From contig NZ_CP048114.1 of assembly GCF_010093025.1 (NCBI RefSeq), forward strand, positions 372,001 to 436,000: 64,000 nucleotides of DNA. The letters run 5' to 3'. The DNA is from Edaphobacter sp. 12200R-103 (GTDB lineage Bacteria; Acidobacteriota; Terriglobia; Terriglobales; Acidobacteriaceae). Under the pieces are notes generated by a model. The model made no database searches and was not told where the DNA came from. It was given only the letters and a program-made list of their open reading frames with translations. A program made the position numbers and the translations under genes. Positions 54,472-64,000 of the stretch are shown piece by piece; position 1 is the first letter of the stretch; each line of letters starts with the position of its first letter.

Positions 54472-54891
54472 TCAGGCGAAGGCCAGGATGACTGCTCCGA
54501 TTGCGATCAGCGATGCTCCGCCGATCTTCAGAGGAGTGAGCTTCTCCCCGAGAAACAGCCAGGCTCCCAGGATCACAAGAACGACGCTTAACTTATCCAC
54601 GGGAGCTACGCTGGAGGCCGGACCAAGTTGAAGCGCACGAAAATAGCACAGCCACGAGAGCCCGGTCGCTATGCCAGAGATTCCTAGAAAGAGCCAGCTT
54701 CGCGGTGGTATCTGGGCAATTCCATGAGGGGCTTCAAAGGTCAGGGCGATCGCCCAGGTGAAGACGACGATCACTGTTGTCCGTATGGCAGTAGCCAGAT
54801 TCGGATCGATCCCGGCGACCCCAACCTTTGCCAACAGCGCAGTGGCTGCAGCAAAAAACGCCGAGAGCATCGCCCAGAAAAACCAGCCCAT
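54472..54891 (-). CDS. EamA/DMT-family small membrane transporter
   Basis: A 139-aa membrane protein with about five helices (MGWFFWAMLSAFFAAATALL; WLFLGISGIATGLSWLCYF; SVVLVILGAWLFLGE; ASLIAIGAVILAFA), equal to a single EamA repeat. Single-repeat EamA proteins work as dimers; the substrate is unknown. The frame continues upstream to 55077 across the preceding gene's 3' end, but MGWFFWAMLS at 54891 starts the first helix. It lies just downstream of the CYCXC gene on the minus strand. Confidence 0.78.
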   Translation of the reverse strand: MGWFFWAMLSAFFAAATALLAKVGVAGIDPNLATAIRTTVIVVFTWAIALTFEAPHGIAQIPPRSWLFLGISGIATGLSWLCYFRALQLGPASSVAPVDKLSVVLVILGAWLFLGEKLTPLKIGGASLIAIGAVILAFA

Positions 54892-54944
54892 AGACTTGAA
54901 GCCTAGCCCTCTTCTCCTCGATGGGTGAAGAGCGAGCGTAGTAG

Positions 54945-55382
54945 CTAGAGAGATGCGCCTTCCAGGTTTACATCCTGCCAGTCTCCACGCTCGATCCCCT
55001 TCCGAATCTGTGTCGGCGTTTTCCCGGCCTTGGTCTGTTGATAAGCGTAAACGGCTTCGCGCATGCAGGTCGAGCATGCCGCTCCATGGGTTCCTTCGAA
55101 GCAGCTATGCAGGCTGTTGTGTCCCATGGCTCGATCACAGCGGCAGTAACATGGCATCTGATGTAAGACCGCCGGAATCTTTGCTGCCATTTTATAGGCA
55201 GTCACCTGATAGGAATGCGAGAAGTAAGGCCCCGTTAATTGATTCCCGCTCATGATTGGGGGAAGCGGTTTCACAGGCGGCTTGGCGTTGTAAGCCGGAA
55301 TCTCCACGGCAGGATTGCTCCATTGCGCCGATGCTGCAACTGTTATCAGGCCCAACACAAAAAGACCAAGAATCCGCTTCAT
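54945..55382 (-). CDS. CYCXC-family secreted protein
   Basis: A 145-aa exported protein with a signal peptide (MKRILGLFVLGLITVAASAQ). It carries the family motif PCYCRCDRAMGHNSLHSCFE followed by ACSTCMREAVYAY; the Cys-rich pattern (CYC-x-C, then C, then C-x2-C) suggests metal binding, perhaps copper or a haem-related role, in the periplasm. The function is not established. An intrinsic terminator and a short structured leader lie 37-150 nt upstream, which suggests attenuation control. It is followed 53 nt later by the EamA gene. Confidence 0.8.
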   Translation of the reverse strand: MKRILGLFVLGLITVAASAQWSNPAVEIPAYNAKPPVKPLPPIMSGNQLTGPYFSHSYQVTAYKMAAKIPAVLHQMPCYCRCDRAMGHNSLHSCFEGTHGAACSTCMREAVYAYQQTKAGKTPTQIRKGIERGDWQDVNLEGASL

Positions 55383-55419
55383 GATCCCATTCTAGGCAAA
55401 GCAGCTAAAACGTGGGAGC

Positions 55420-55530
55420 AAAAAAAGACGGCACGAACGAAAGTTCGTGCCGGGAGGCCAGTGACGCAACTTGTGTCAGCCGAGGATCGAGCACTCAAAG
55501 CTGAAATCTGTCCGGGACCGATCATCCCGT
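55420..55530 (-). promoter_or_regulatory. Candidate structured leader/attenuator or small RNA
   Basis: On the minus strand a TATATT (55542-55537) could be a -10 element. The predicted RNA from about 55530 folds into a 5' hairpin (CGGGA-TGATCGG-TCCCG, 55529-55513) and ends with a perfect 9-bp hairpin GGCACGAAC-TTTC-GTTCGTGCC (55451-55430) followed by GTCTTTTTTT. This intrinsic terminator stands 37 nt before the CYCXC start, so the unit is either a termination-controlled leader or an independent RNA of about 110 nt. It matches no riboswitch class I recognise. Confidence 0.45.
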
Positions 55531-55847
55531 AAAGAAAATATACCACAAAATGGAAAATCGAATCCTGAAAATATGGGGCACCATAGATTTTTTTTTGTTC
55601 CGGAAGATATCAAATGACGAAATATTGGCGTAAGCCACTTATTTTCTGTGTTTTCAGGGAGTTTCCTCCTCTTCATTTTTTTCTGATTTTCTTTCGGGTG
55701 CTCTTCCAAAAAATGGATAAAGGCAGCCGAAAACAGAAAAGGCGGCGACGAAATTATGCGTCCTGTGAGTACGCCAATGTCTTTCTGCCGCTCCTGGGCC
55801 TGTGCATTTAGAATCAAGAAACTGCTGAAAACTAAAAAGAGACGTGC
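55531..55847. other. AT-rich leader upstream of glyQ
   Basis: This stretch is visibly richer in A and T than its surroundings, with runs of T near 55590 and 55680. It probably contains the glyQ promoter. Frames on either strand (55476-55817 minus, 55614-55811 plus) encode no known domain and are rejected. Confidence 0.4.
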
Positions 55848-56816
55848 ATGACGGCCATCACTGAGAAAAAAAAGGCTCTTACCTTCCAGGAGCTCTTATT
55901 CAGGCTTCAACGATTCTGGGCGGACCAGGGGTGTGTGCTTCAACAACCTTATGATGTCGAGGTAGGCGCCGGCACCATGTCGCCGGATACCTTCCTCCGT
56001 GTGCTTGGCCCAAAGCCAGTTCGGATTGCCTATGCGCAGCCATCCCGCCGTCCGGCAGACGGCAGATATGGCGAGAATCCCAACCGCCTCTTCCGCCACA
56101 CGCAGCTTCAGGTCATCCTCAAGCCGCCTCCGGAGAGAATCCAGGATCTCTATCTTGAATCTCTGGAGGCGATTGGAATCGACCTGCGGGAACATGACAT
56201 TAAGTTTGAAGAGGATAACTGGGAGTGGCCGGTAGGCGGCGCCTGGGGGGTTGGCTGGCAGGTCATGCTCGACGGTCTCGAGATCACACAGTTTACCTAC
56301 TTCCAGCAGTGCGGCGGAATGGATCTGGACCCTATCTGTGGCGAGATTACCTATGGCCTCGAACGCATCGCAGGCTTCCTGCAGGACGTGGATTCCATCT
56401 ATGACATCGTCTGGGCCGTTGAACCCGACACCGGCCGGCGGGTAACTTATGGCGAGATGCGCCTGGCAGAGGAAGAGCAGTTCTCGGCTTACAGCTTTGA
56501 CTATGCTGACGTTCCCAAATTGTGGGAGCACCTTAAACTTTACGAGTCGGAGTGCCTTGAACTACTTGAAAAAAGCAGGAAGATGGATGAGATGGACCCG
56601 CTTGCACTCAAGCGCTTTCCCGTTCTCGGAGCCTATGAGTTGGCGTTGAAGTGCTCTCACGTCTTCAATCTGCTGGATGCGCGTGGCGCGATCTCTGTAA
56701 CGGAGCGCGTCGGTGTTATGGCGAGAATCCGTTCGCTCGTTGTTGGGGTGGCTAGGGCGTATGCCGCACAGGGAGAACTTCTGTCGAAGGAAGTGAATTC
56801 CGTTGTCGTTGGGTAG
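55848..56816 (+). CDS. glyQ: Glycyl-tRNA synthetase alpha chain
   Basis: The 322-aa catalytic alpha subunit of the bacterial alpha2-beta2 glycyl-tRNA synthetase, which activates glycine and charges tRNA-Gly. Family segments are present: [40 protein letters not shown], and [20 protein letters not shown], containing class II motifs. Length is normal. The beta subunit gene follows 78 nt later on the same strand. Confidence 0.97.
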   Translation: MTAITEKKKALTFQELLFRLQRFWADQGCVLQQPYDVEVGAGTMSPDTFLRVLGPKPVRIAYAQPSRRPADGRYGENPNRLFRHTQLQVILKPPPERIQDLYLESLEAIGIDLREHDIKFEEDNWEWPVGGAWGVGWQVMLDGLEITQFTYFQQCGGMDLDPICGEITYGLERIAGFLQDVDSIYDIVWAVEPDTGRRVTYGEMRLAEEEQFSAYSFDYADVPKLWEHLKLYESECLELLEKSRKMDEMDPLALKRFPVLGAYELALKCSHVFNLLDARGAISVTERVGVMARIRSLVVGVARAYAAQGELLSKEVNSVVVG

Positions 56817-56894
56817 CTCCAGTTGGCCTTTTTGAAAGCGGTAGAAGGGCACGGAAGCATATTCACCCCGGCCCACGAAAGATGAGTTATATAG

Positions 56895-59006
56895 ATGGCT
56901 GATTTCCTGTTAGAGATTGGTATGGAAGAGGTTCCTGCACGAATGGTCGCAGGGGCCGAAGCAGAGCTGAAGCGTCGCGTGCTTGCTCTGTTGGAGCGGG
57001 AGCACCTGGTGCAGGAAGATGGGTCTGCCAAGAGCTTTTCGACGCCCCGAAGACTCGCGGTGTTCATCTCGAACGTAGCCGACCGTCAGGAAGACACTCG
57101 CGAAGAGCTGACGGGCCCCTCGGTCAAGGTGGCCTATAAAGACGGAGTCCCAACCCCCGCTGCTCTCGCCTTTGCTAAAAAAGCTGGTGTGGAAGTTGAA
57201 GCTCTCAAGGTCGTAACGACCCCAAAGGGGGAGTATCTTGCGGCCTCCATCCTTAAACATGGCAGGCGCGCATCAGAAGTTCTCTCCGAAGAGCTTCCCA
57301 GGGAGATCGCCGCTATCTACTGGGCTAAGAATATGTACTGGCGTCCCGGCAAGCCGGAGCGATTCGTAAGGCCGATTCGCTGGATGCTTGCGCTTCTGGG
57401 CGAACAGATCGTGCCTTTTGAGTTTGGCGGCAAGACCGCAGGCAAGGTGACCTACGGGCACCGCATCCTTTTTGGAGAAGACGGCATCGCGGTCAAATCG
57501 CTGACAGACTATGAGTCGGCCCTTCTCGACGCAAATGTAATTGCAGATGTCGAGGTCCGCCGTCAGAAGATTCGCAAAGCCCTCGATCACGTCACCCGCA
57601 CTGTTCCCGGTGCGCGTTGGCGAGAAGACCATGGTCTGATCGACACCTTGACCCATCTGACCGAATGGGCCTCAGATCGCTCGGTAGTCCTCGGCAACTT
57701 CGAATCGGAATATCTCGTTCTGCCCGAAGAGGTTTTGGTCACTGTCATGCGGGGCCACCAGAAGTACTTCGCATTGGAGGATGAATCCGGCAAGTTGATG
57801 CCACACTTTTTGGCCGTCCTGAACACCGAAGCTGCAGAAGCGGGCCTTGCTGTGATTCGGCACGGCAACGAGCGTGTGCTGCGAGCCCGTTTTAACGATG
57901 CTCGTTTTTTCTGGGAGTTTGATCAACGTATTCCGCTGAAGGAGCGGACCAGTCTGCTCGAGAATGTCACCTTCCAGAAAGAGCTGGGAAGCTATGCGGA
58001 CAAGTCCGCTCGAGTACGCGAACTTGCTCTTGAACTGGCAGAACTGGCGGTCTCACGCGCTTCTCAGGTAGACGCTGTCGCTCTGGACGAGGCCGCGCTT
58101 CTGGCCAAGACCGACCTGACGACAGAGCTGGTCAAGGAGTTCACCGAGCTTCAGGGGGTTATAGGTGGACTCTATGCCCAAGCACAGGGCATCTCGGCTG
58201 CAGCGGCGGATGCGATATACGACCAGTATCTTCCCGCTTCGATGGAAGACAGCGTGCCGCGAACGGTGGAAGGATCTTTACTTGCCATCGCCGATCGAGC
58301 GGACACGATCGCCGGAATGTTCGGGCTTGGCATGGAGCCCACCGGGTCCAAGGATCCCTTTGCTCTTCGCCGCGCCGCCAACGGAATCGTCAAAATCCTC
58401 GCAGAGAGCCCTACTCCTCTGCCGCTCACCCTGGGTGAAGTTGCCGGGCGGGCCACGCCGAACGAAGCGGTTGAAATCCGTGTTCGAGCCTTCCTGGTTG
58501 AGCGTTTGGAGTTCTATCTTCGTGAGGTTCGTGGAGAGGCCTACGATGTTGTCGCAGCCGTCCTGGCGGCGGGAAGCGACGATGTGCGCGATGCGATCGC
58601 CCGCGCACAGGCAGTCACCGCCGTTCGTGCGTCTGCGGACTTCGAGGCTGTAAGCGCCGCCTTCAAGCGGATGAAAAATATTCTTGGTCAGGCTAGAGAA
58701 AAAGGATACGTCGACCTGGATGCCCGGGAGACTGATGTGGAGAATGCGCATCCTACCCAGGCAAATCTCAGGCAGGCAGCCCAGGTGCTTCAACGCAAGG
58801 TGGAACAGCTTCGTGCCGAGCACCGATACATTCCTGCGCTTGAGGCCGTGGCTACCCTGCGTCCTCAGGTCGATGCATTCTTCGACCAGGTGATGGTGAT
58901 GGATCCCGATGAGAAGATTCGCCGCAGCAGACTAGTCCTGCTGACCTCCATCCTTAAGAGCTTCTCCGGCATCGCAGATTTCTCAGAGATCGTTACCACC
59001 GGCTAA
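56895..59006 (+). CDS. glyS: Glycyl-tRNA synthetase beta chain
   Basis: The 703-aa tRNA-binding beta subunit partnering GlyQ. It begins FLLEIGMEEVPARM, contains the HD-like central region with MRGHQKYFALED and FNDARFFWEFDQ, and ends with the anticodon-binding helical domain (MVMDPDEKIRRSRLVLLTSI). Length is normal for the family. It is co-transcribed with glyQ. Confidence 0.97.
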   Translation: MADFLLEIGMEEVPARMVAGAEAELKRRVLALLEREHLVQEDGSAKSFSTPRRLAVFISNVADRQEDTREELTGPSVKVAYKDGVPTPAALAFAKKAGVEVEALKVVTTPKGEYLAASILKHGRRASEVLSEELPREIAAIYWAKNMYWRPGKPERFVRPIRWMLALLGEQIVPFEFGGKTAGKVTYGHRILFGEDGIAVKSLTDYESALLDANVIADVEVRRQKIRKALDHVTRTVPGARWREDHGLIDTLTHLTEWASDRSVVLGNFESEYLVLPEEVLVTVMRGHQKYFALEDESGKLMPHFLAVLNTEAAEAGLAVIRHGNERVLRARFNDARFFWEFDQRIPLKERTSLLENVTFQKELGSYADKSARVRELALELAELAVSRASQVDAVALDEAALLAKTDLTTELVKEFTELQGVIGGLYAQAQGISAAAADAIYDQYLPASMEDSVPRTVEGSLLAIADRADTIAGMFGLGMEPTGSKDPFALRRAANGIVKILAESPTPLPLTLGEVAGRATPNEAVEIRVRAFLVERLEFYLREVRGEAYDVVAAVLAAGSDDVRDAIARAQAVTAVRASADFEAVSAAFKRMKNILGQAREKGYVDLDARETDVENAHPTQANLRQAAQVLQRKVEQLRAEHRYIPALEAVATLRPQVDAFFDQVMVMDPDEKIRRSRLVLLTSILKSFSGIADFSEIVTTG

Positions 59007-59057
59007 GGCCGAGTGAGTCGACTCGACTCGCTTCAGCCTCTGCTTCGAAGGATGACT

Positions 59058-59711
59058 TCAATTCAACCGCTGTAGTCTGGCGATCAGTTTCTCGGCCAGC
59101 GGTTCGCCGGATTCGGTCCATAGCAGGCGGCTGGAGATGCCGCAGTGTTTCTCGACTGAGAGCGTGAAGGCCAACAGCACCTCGATGTTCTGCTGGACGT
59201 GCTTCTGAGTCTCGAAGTCGAGAACCTCCTCCTGCTCTTCATCCATGATCCAGGGGGTATCCAGGCCAAAATCGACTCGGATATGCCCGTTCTGCTCATA
59301 GGCGGCCTGATCGAATTGTGGTCCGAAGCCGATGATTTTGACGGTGAATGGCTCGCGACGCCACAAAGTGTCGAGCGCAGCCTCTGAGATGGGAGCCTCG
59401 TTCGGCTCCGGCGCCCAGAGCCTCCATTTCATCTCGAACTCGTAGGCCATATCGTCGTGGAGCTGTTCTGTAGCTTCGGCCACTGCGTTCTCGATAATGG
59501 AATCCTCTCCAGTCTCGGAGCGATCGTCATTAACATAGACGCGCTGGAAGACAGGAGATTCGGTAAAGCTGAGGGGATAAACCGTGGCGGCAGAGACGCG
59601 TGTCTCACCACTTACCTTTGAAAACTGGCGCAGGATGGAGACAAGAGCGCCGGGAAGCGCCTCGAAGCGAAAGTTCGGGAACCACAGGCTGAGGTAGAGC
59701 TGGTCTGCCAT
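59058..59711 (-). CDS. Conserved hypothetical protein
   Basis: A soluble protein of about 217 aa with no signal peptide or membrane helix, rich in acidic and aromatic residues. Notable stretches are YLSLWFPNFRFEALPGALVS, FEMKWRLWAPEPNEAPISEA and PWIMDEEQEEVLDFETQKHV. I recognise no family. Its position between glyS and the LPS transport genes suggests a lineage-conserved neighbour. ATG 59711 (MADQLYLSLWF) is a more likely start than 59735. It is convergent with glyS. Confidence 0.6.
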   Translation of the reverse strand: MADQLYLSLWFPNFRFEALPGALVSILRQFSKVSGETRVSAATVYPLSFTESPVFQRVYVNDDRSETGEDSIIENAVAEATEQLHDDMAYEFEMKWRLWAPEPNEAPISEAALDTLWRREPFTVKIIGFGPQFDQAAYEQNGHIRVDFGLDTPWIMDEEQEEVLDFETQKHVQQNIEVLLAFTLSVEKHCGISSRLLWTESGEPLAEKLIARLQRLN

Positions 59712-59782
59712 CTCTATAGTGTACAGGCCCGTCAAAATGCGGCAGCAGACAGAGATGAGAAGATAGTAGGGAACGGTTCACG

Positions 59783-62233
59783 ATGCGGGTTTCGGTAGAT
59801 CGGCTACGGAAGGGGTTGCTCGCAGGTGCGGGCCTTCTGCTTTTGGTAATCGGCGGCTTTCTGACGTACGCGCATTACCGCACCCACCGCTTTCTGAAAG
59901 AACTCCCTAGCAAATTGGGCGCTGATATCCGGCAGGAGACAAACTCTTTCACCTGGTCTCAGACCGTAAAAGGAAAGACGATCTTCACCATCCACGCCGC
60001 AAAAGCGATTCAGCATAAGAATGGCAAGTACACCATGCACGACGTTGGAATCGTCGTCTATGGAAAGGGAGAGGGGCAGGCCAGCCGGGTCGATCGTATC
60101 TCCGGAAACGAGTTCGAGCTGGATCAGGCGGAGGGCATCGTCAGGGCCACGGGAGAGGTCCATCTCGATCTCCAGGCACCGGCATCCGGCAGCAACGCGA
60201 TCCAGCCGATAGATCCTGTTGCGGTGCAGGACGAAGACCACAAGAATGCAAAGTTGATCCACGTCAAGACCAGTAATCTTGTGTATCAACAAAAGCAGGG
60301 CATTGCGACGACCGATCAGGAGATCGAATTCGAATACAACGGTCTGACCGGACATGCCACGGGCGCCGATTACAACGCTGACACCGGCGTTCTGTTATTG
60401 CACTCAGCGGTGAAGGTCAGCGGAATCAACAATGGCAAACCGATTCTCCTGAGCGCAACTCACGGTGAACTGGACCGCAGGGACCGTCGGATCGTTCTCG
60501 CCCAGGCCCGATTTGTCACCAGCGACGCTGAAAATAGCGATCCAGCATCCAGGCAAACCGTAGAAGCGAGGCAAGCAACCGCACTTCTTCGCACGGACGG
60601 AGCTGTTGAAAAAATTTCAGGCGATGCCGTCATCCTCACTTCAGGGGATGGCTCCAGAATCGCATCTCAGCATGGCGAGATGTTGCTGACGGGTGTAAGT
60701 AAGCCTGCGTCCATGTGGATGGCCGGTAACGTACGCTACAGCTTCAAGGAGCCAGATAGAGATGTAACAGGAGAGGCCTCGACGATGCGGACCAGCTTCG
60801 ATCCCCAGGGGCATCCGGCAAAGGTAGTTCTTCAGGGCGCAGTGCATCTGCTGGAACATGTTTCCCCTTCAAAGATCTCGCAAGGAGCTACTGAGCGTGA
60901 GCTGACTGCGGCCAAAGTTGAGCTGGAGATGGCGACTGAGTTGGGCAAACGGTCGTGGCTGCGCAAGGCGGTAGCAACCGGCGATGCCCGGCTGCGCATC
61001 TCCGAACCTGAAAAGGAATCCGCGGGTATGCGTCAGAGCGCGATTCGCGGAGATCTCCTCACTGCTCAGTTTGTATCGCAGGATGGCAAGGAAAATCTTG
61101 CGTCGGTCCACGGTCAAGGCTCTGCATCGCTGGAGCAGCGGCGGCCTGATGGTTCCGTGAAGACCAGCTCTGCCGACCTCCTCGATGCGACGTTTCGTCG
61201 CGTCAGCACGGATCAGGCAACGGCGACGTCGTATTCTGACGGTCGAGAGACGCTTGATACGGCCTCCCTCTCCGGCCATGTCGTACTCACGAACCTTCCG
61301 CGTGGGAAGCAGCAGCCTGAGGACTCTGCATCAGCGGATCGGGCGATAGCACAAAGGGCCAGCTATGACGCGCGCACCGGCCGCGTTCTCCTGACGGGTG
61401 CTGTCGAATTGAGAGATCAGCAAAGCGTCCTTTGGGCGGACCGAGTCTCTCTCAACCAGGGGACGGGAGATGCCTCAGCAGCGGGTAAGGTAAAAGCGAA
61501 CTTTCAGCAAAACTCGTCAAGCGAGCCAGTTCATGTCCTTGCAGATCGCGCAGACCTCAAAAAATCGAATGACACGGCGATCTTCTACGGCGCTGCTCAC
61601 CCTGCGCGGCTTTGGGAAGGAGCCTCTCAGATTGAGGCCCCTGTGCTGCAGTTTGACCGTGCCAGGCAGCGCCTCATCGCGCGTGGTACACGCTCAGCCA
61701 CTGGAGCTGCGGTTCAGACTGTTCTCGTCAGCACCGGAGACCGAACCCGACATCGCGAGCCTGCGGTCATTCGCATCACCAGCCAGGAGATGGACTATTC
61801 CAATGAGAAGCACACGGCGGATTTTACCGGCGGTGTGAAGGTCGATAGTACCGATGGGACCATGCACGGAAAGCAAGCTATTGCGTACTTTTCTTCTTCA
61901 CTGCAGGACAAGCAAAATAATAAGTCAGCGCAGAAGCCTGGTTTTCTGCAATCTGGCGTGGAACGTGTTGTGGTCAATGGAGACATCGTAATCAGGCAGC
62001 ACGAGCGGCAGGCCACAGGCAATCAGCTGGTCTACACCGCCAACGATGGTACCTTCGTCCTTACAGGAACAGCACAGCATCCGCCAAAGGTGATGGACGC
62101 TATGCGCGGTACCATCACCGGAAGAGAGTTGCGCTTCCGCGAGCAGGATGCCAGCGTTGTAATTTCTAATGGAGATGCAAACGAGACGGGCCCCAGGGTG
62201 CGCACGGAGACGCGGGTGAAGAAAGAGCCATGA
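59783..62233 (+). CDS. Fused LptC-LptA lipopolysaccharide transport protein
   Basis: An 816-aa protein with an N-terminal membrane anchor (about residues 11-30; [20 protein letters not shown]), an LptC-like beta-jellyroll segment (about 35-140; [20 protein letters not shown]), and several LptA/OstA-type repeats (for example [40 protein letters not shown]; and near the end [17 protein letters not shown] and [20 protein letters not shown]). Separate LptC and LptA are about 190 aa each; here one chain could span much of the periplasmic bridge carrying lipopolysaccharide to the outer membrane. The lptB start overlaps its stop by 4 nt. Confidence 0.82.
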   Translation: MRVSVDRLRKGLLAGAGLLLLVIGGFLTYAHYRTHRFLKELPSKLGADIRQETNSFTWSQTVKGKTIFTIHAAKAIQHKNGKYTMHDVGIVVYGKGEGQASRVDRISGNEFELDQAEGIVRATGEVHLDLQAPASGSNAIQPIDPVAVQDEDHKNAKLIHVKTSNLVYQQKQGIATTDQEIEFEYNGLTGHATGADYNADTGVLLLHSAVKVSGINNGKPILLSATHGELDRRDRRIVLAQARFVTSDAENSDPASRQTVEARQATALLRTDGAVEKISGDAVILTSGDGSRIASQHGEMLLTGVSKPASMWMAGNVRYSFKEPDRDVTGEASTMRTSFDPQGHPAKVVLQGAVHLLEHVSPSKISQGATERELTAAKVELEMATELGKRSWLRKAVATGDARLRISEPEKESAGMRQSAIRGDLLTAQFVSQDGKENLASVHGQGSASLEQRRPDGSVKTSSADLLDATFRRVSTDQATATSYSDGRETLDTASLSGHVVLTNLPRGKQQPEDSASADRAIAQRASYDARTGRVLLTGAVELRDQQSVLWADRVSLNQGTGDASAAGKVKANFQQNSSSEPVHVLADRADLKKSNDTAIFYGAAHPARLWEGASQIEAPVLQFDRARQRLIARGTRSATGAAVQTVLVSTGDRTRHREPAVIRITSQEMDYSNEKHTADFTGGVKVDSTDGTMHGKQAIAYFSSSLQDKQNNKSAQKPGFLQSGVERVVVNGDIVIRQHERQATGNQLVYTANDGTFVLTGTAQHPPKVMDAMRGTITGRELRFREQDASVVISNGDANETGPRVRTETRVKKEP

Positions 62234-62958
62234 GGACGCTATCGACGGAGGAGCTTGGCAAGTCGTACGGCGGCCGCCAGGTAGTAAAAGACGTAAGCCT
62301 CAAAATTGAGCAGGGCGAAGTGGTCGGTCTTCTCGGGCCCAATGGTGCCGGAAAGACCACAAGCTTTTACATGATTGTGGGCCTGGTGCGGCCGGACAGC
62401 GGACGCGTGCTGGCAGATGGCAATGACATCACTCGGTTGCCGATGTATCTCCGCGCGCGACAGCACGGCATCAGCTACCTTCCACAGGAGCCCTCGATCT
62501 TCCGCAAGCTTACGGTCGAGGACAACATTCTCGCGGTGCTTGAAACCCAGCCGCTCAGCTGGGAGGCGCGCAGGACTCGAACGGAAAGGCTCATCGAGCA
62601 GTTGAATCTTGCACACGTTCGCAAGACGCGTGGTTATGCTCTGAGCGGAGGTGAACGCCGTCGGGTCGAGATCGCCCGCTGTCTTGCTATTAACCCTGCT
62701 TTTATTCTGCTGGACGAGCCTTTTTCCGGCATCGATCCCATTGCCGTCATCGATCTGCAGGAGATCATCTTCGGCTTGAAGCGGTCAGGAATCGGAGTTC
62801 TGATTACGGATCATAATGTTCGCGAGACCCTGTCGGTTACCGATCGCGCCTACATCATCAATGAAGGGAAGATCTTCCGCGCAGGAACCCCTGGCGATCT
62901 GGGGAGAGATCCCGAGGTGCGAAAGGTCTATCTGGGAGAAAAATTTTCAATGGACTGA
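62230..62958 (+). CDS. lptB: LPS export ABC transporter ATP-binding protein
   Basis: The 242-aa ATPase that powers lipopolysaccharide extraction with LptFG. It has Walker A GPNGAGKT (about residues 37-44), the signature [15 protein letters not shown], Walker [14 protein letters not shown] and the H-loop [10 protein letters not shown]. The ATG overlaps the lptCA stop in an ATGA, so translation is coupled. It is followed 205 nt later by rpoN, the usual bacterial lpt-rpoN order. Confidence 0.96.
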   Translation: MRTLSTEELGKSYGGRQVVKDVSLKIEQGEVVGLLGPNGAGKTTSFYMIVGLVRPDSGRVLADGNDITRLPMYLRARQHGISYLPQEPSIFRKLTVEDNILAVLETQPLSWEARRTRTERLIEQLNLAHVRKTRGYALSGGERRRVEIARCLAINPAFILLDEPFSGIDPIAVIDLQEIIFGLKRSGIGVLITDHNVRETLSVTDRAYIINEGKIFRAGTPGDLGRDPEVRKVYLGEKFSMD

Positions 62959-63163
62959 GCTATGTACAACTTCCGTTGTAAGATGGCTGTCCGCCGTGGG
63001 ACGCGGGAAAACACGGACCGGGTTAGACTTACAGCAATGAATGATGCAGCGTGTAGACTAGTGATCTGGACGCGTTCGAACCGATCATCATGATCCACGT
63101 GGATGTCGAAGCGGCCCATCCCATATCTCAAAATCTGACAGGCTATACCGAGGATCAACAGAC

Positions 63164-64000
63164 GTGCTTCTGCAACCTAAGCTCAACCTGAAAGTCTCGC
63201 AACGCCAGGTGCTCACTCCTGGGCTGGTGCAGATGGTCAGTGTGCTTGCTCTCAACAAGCTCGAGCTTAAGGAGATGATCAACACCGAAATCATCGAAAA
63301 TCCTGTCCTGGAGGAGATCGAGGAGAGCGGCCTTTCCCTGGATGAACGGGCCGGCCTTGAGGGGGACAGGGAGCGATCGGCTGAGGATGTCGCCGCAGAA
63401 GGAGAGCGCGGAGAGAAAGACCCTTTTGAAGAGATTGATTTCGGCAGCTACTTCCAGGAGTATCTGGACCCTGGCTTCCGGACATCCTCTAATTTTGAGG
63501 AGTATGACAAGCCGTCTCTCGAAAGTTTCCTCTCTAAGCCGAGTACGCTTAGCGATCATCTTCTCTGGCAGCTTGGGTCGCTCAACCTTGAATCTGAGAT
63601 TCGTGCAGCAGCCGAGCTCGTCATTGGAAATCTAAACGAGAACGGATACCTGACATCGACTGATGAAGAGCTGGTCGAGGCGCTTCTGCAACTGCGCTCT
63701 CCGGCTCAGACCATACCCTTTCATTTTTCCAGCCCTACTGTGGCAGACGTTGAAGATCAGGAAGAGGAGACGGCATCGCACATCGATCTTGCCGCTTCTG
63801 CATCTACGCAGAATCAGGATTCGCTCTTAGAAGTCGTGCGGCAGGCGCGTTCCGTCGTCAATCATTTAGATCCCGTCGGCGTGGGTGCCCGGGACCTGCG
63901 TGAGTGCCTGCTGATACAGATTGCAGCGCAGCGCAATGAAGCTGCTATGATGCTTCGCCGTCGTCAGGAGCATCCGGCAAGCAACGGACACGTTAGTTCT
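63164..64000 (+). CDS. rpoN: RNA polymerase sigma-54 factor (3' end outside window)
   Basis: The first 279 codons of sigma-54, open to the right edge. Region I is Gln/Leu-rich at the start (LLQPKLNLKVSQRQVLTPGL, VQMVSVLALNKLELKEMI, ENPVLEEIEES), the activator-interaction domain. An acidic linker follows (about residues 50-100). The core-binding domain starts near 120 (LSDHLLWQLGSLNLESEIRA, NLNENGYLTS) and continues with VVNHLDPVGVGARDLRECLL. GTG 63164 has GAGGA about 9 nt upstream. The DNA-binding and RpoN-box parts lie beyond the window. Confidence 0.95.
   Translation, partial: MLLQPKLNLKVSQRQVLTPGLVQMVSVLALNKLELKEMINTEIIENPVLEEIEESGLSLDERAGLEGDRERSAEDVAAEGERGEKDPFEEIDFGSYFQEYLDPGFRTSSNFEEYDKPSLESFLSKPSTLSDHLLWQLGSLNLESEIRAAAELVIGNLNENGYLTSTDEELVEALLQLRSPAQTIPFHFSSPTVADVEDQEEETASHIDLAASASTQNQDSLLEVVRQARSVVNHLDPVGVGARDLRECLLIQIAAQRNEAAMMLRRRQEHPASNGHVSS

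Noticed and set aside
55476..55817. 113-codon minus-strand frame in the AT-rich leader
   Set aside because: No recognisable domain; low-complexity AT-rich sequence.
59006..59040. Palindrome-rich GAGTCGACTC region after glyS as a terminator
   Set aside because: The stem is short and overlapping alternatives exist, and no T-run follows on either strand.
1..64000. CRISPR arrays, insertion sequences with intact transposases, rRNA genes
   Set aside because: No regularly spaced direct repeats, no transposase motifs and no rRNA sequence were seen in the window.

Overview
The window looks like chromosome from an Acidobacteriota member of class Terriglobia (Granulicella/Edaphobacter/Terriglobus-like). 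This is an inference from gene families: an Oar-type TonB receptor of about 1,170 aa, SBBP and choice-of-anchor-D surface proteins, a DNA-binding/transmembrane winged-helix regulator, two GH92 mannosidases, and a fused LptC-LptA protein beside lptB and rpoN. No taxonomic search was run.

Region 1 (1-4.7 kb) is an island end. It holds a truncated IetAS-like AAA ATPase/subtilase pair whose protease has lost its catalytic serine and is joined to an excisionase remnant, then an intact hipBA pair with a candidate operator, then an orphan BrnA-like antitoxin. It ends at a copy of the 3' half of a tRNA-Leu(CAA) gene. Region 2 (4.7-13.6 kb) lies between that copy and a second tRNA-Leu 3' copy and carries two very large secreted beta-propeller/Ig-like proteins, one of them frameshifted. 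Together these look like successive integrations at one tRNA-Leu site.

Region 3 (13.6-22 kb) is gene-poor and decaying: an AhpD-like gene with an amber codon, a shredded glycosyltransferase, two ECF sigma factors (one with a zinc-finger anti-sigma factor), and a response regulator with Ser at the phosphoacceptor position. Region 4 (22-28 kb) is a compact redox module: NnrS, and an operon of cupin-DUF2249, a stand-alone A2-type haem-copper oxidase subunit I, a 7Fe ferredoxin, a hemerythrin and a methyltransferase, with a divergent Crp/Fnr regulator. It is probably a nitric oxide or oxygen stress response. Region 5 (28-32 kb) is a cobalamin riboswitch controlling the B12-independent class I ribonucleotide reductase nrdAB, closed by a strong terminator.

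Region 6 (32-54 kb) is mostly carbohydrate use and envelope redox genes: GH92, cytochromes c including an ActE-like lipoprotein, CcdC, an outer-membrane protein, a destroyed SorC-type sugar regulator, a DUF5060/DUF4038 glycosidase with a Tat-like secreted partner, a frameshifted aldo/keto reductase, a MOSC-ferredoxin reductase fusion, a peroxiredoxin, a second GH92, the TonB receptor and its likely membrane-spanning regulator. Region 7 (54-64 kb) is core chromosome: tmRNA, an EamA transporter, a CYCXC protein with an attenuator-like leader, glyQ-glyS, the lptCA fusion, lptB and the start of rpoN, which runs off the right edge.

At least six genes are broken in 64 kb, several by single-base changes, so either the accessory part is decaying or the assembly carries some indel errors.
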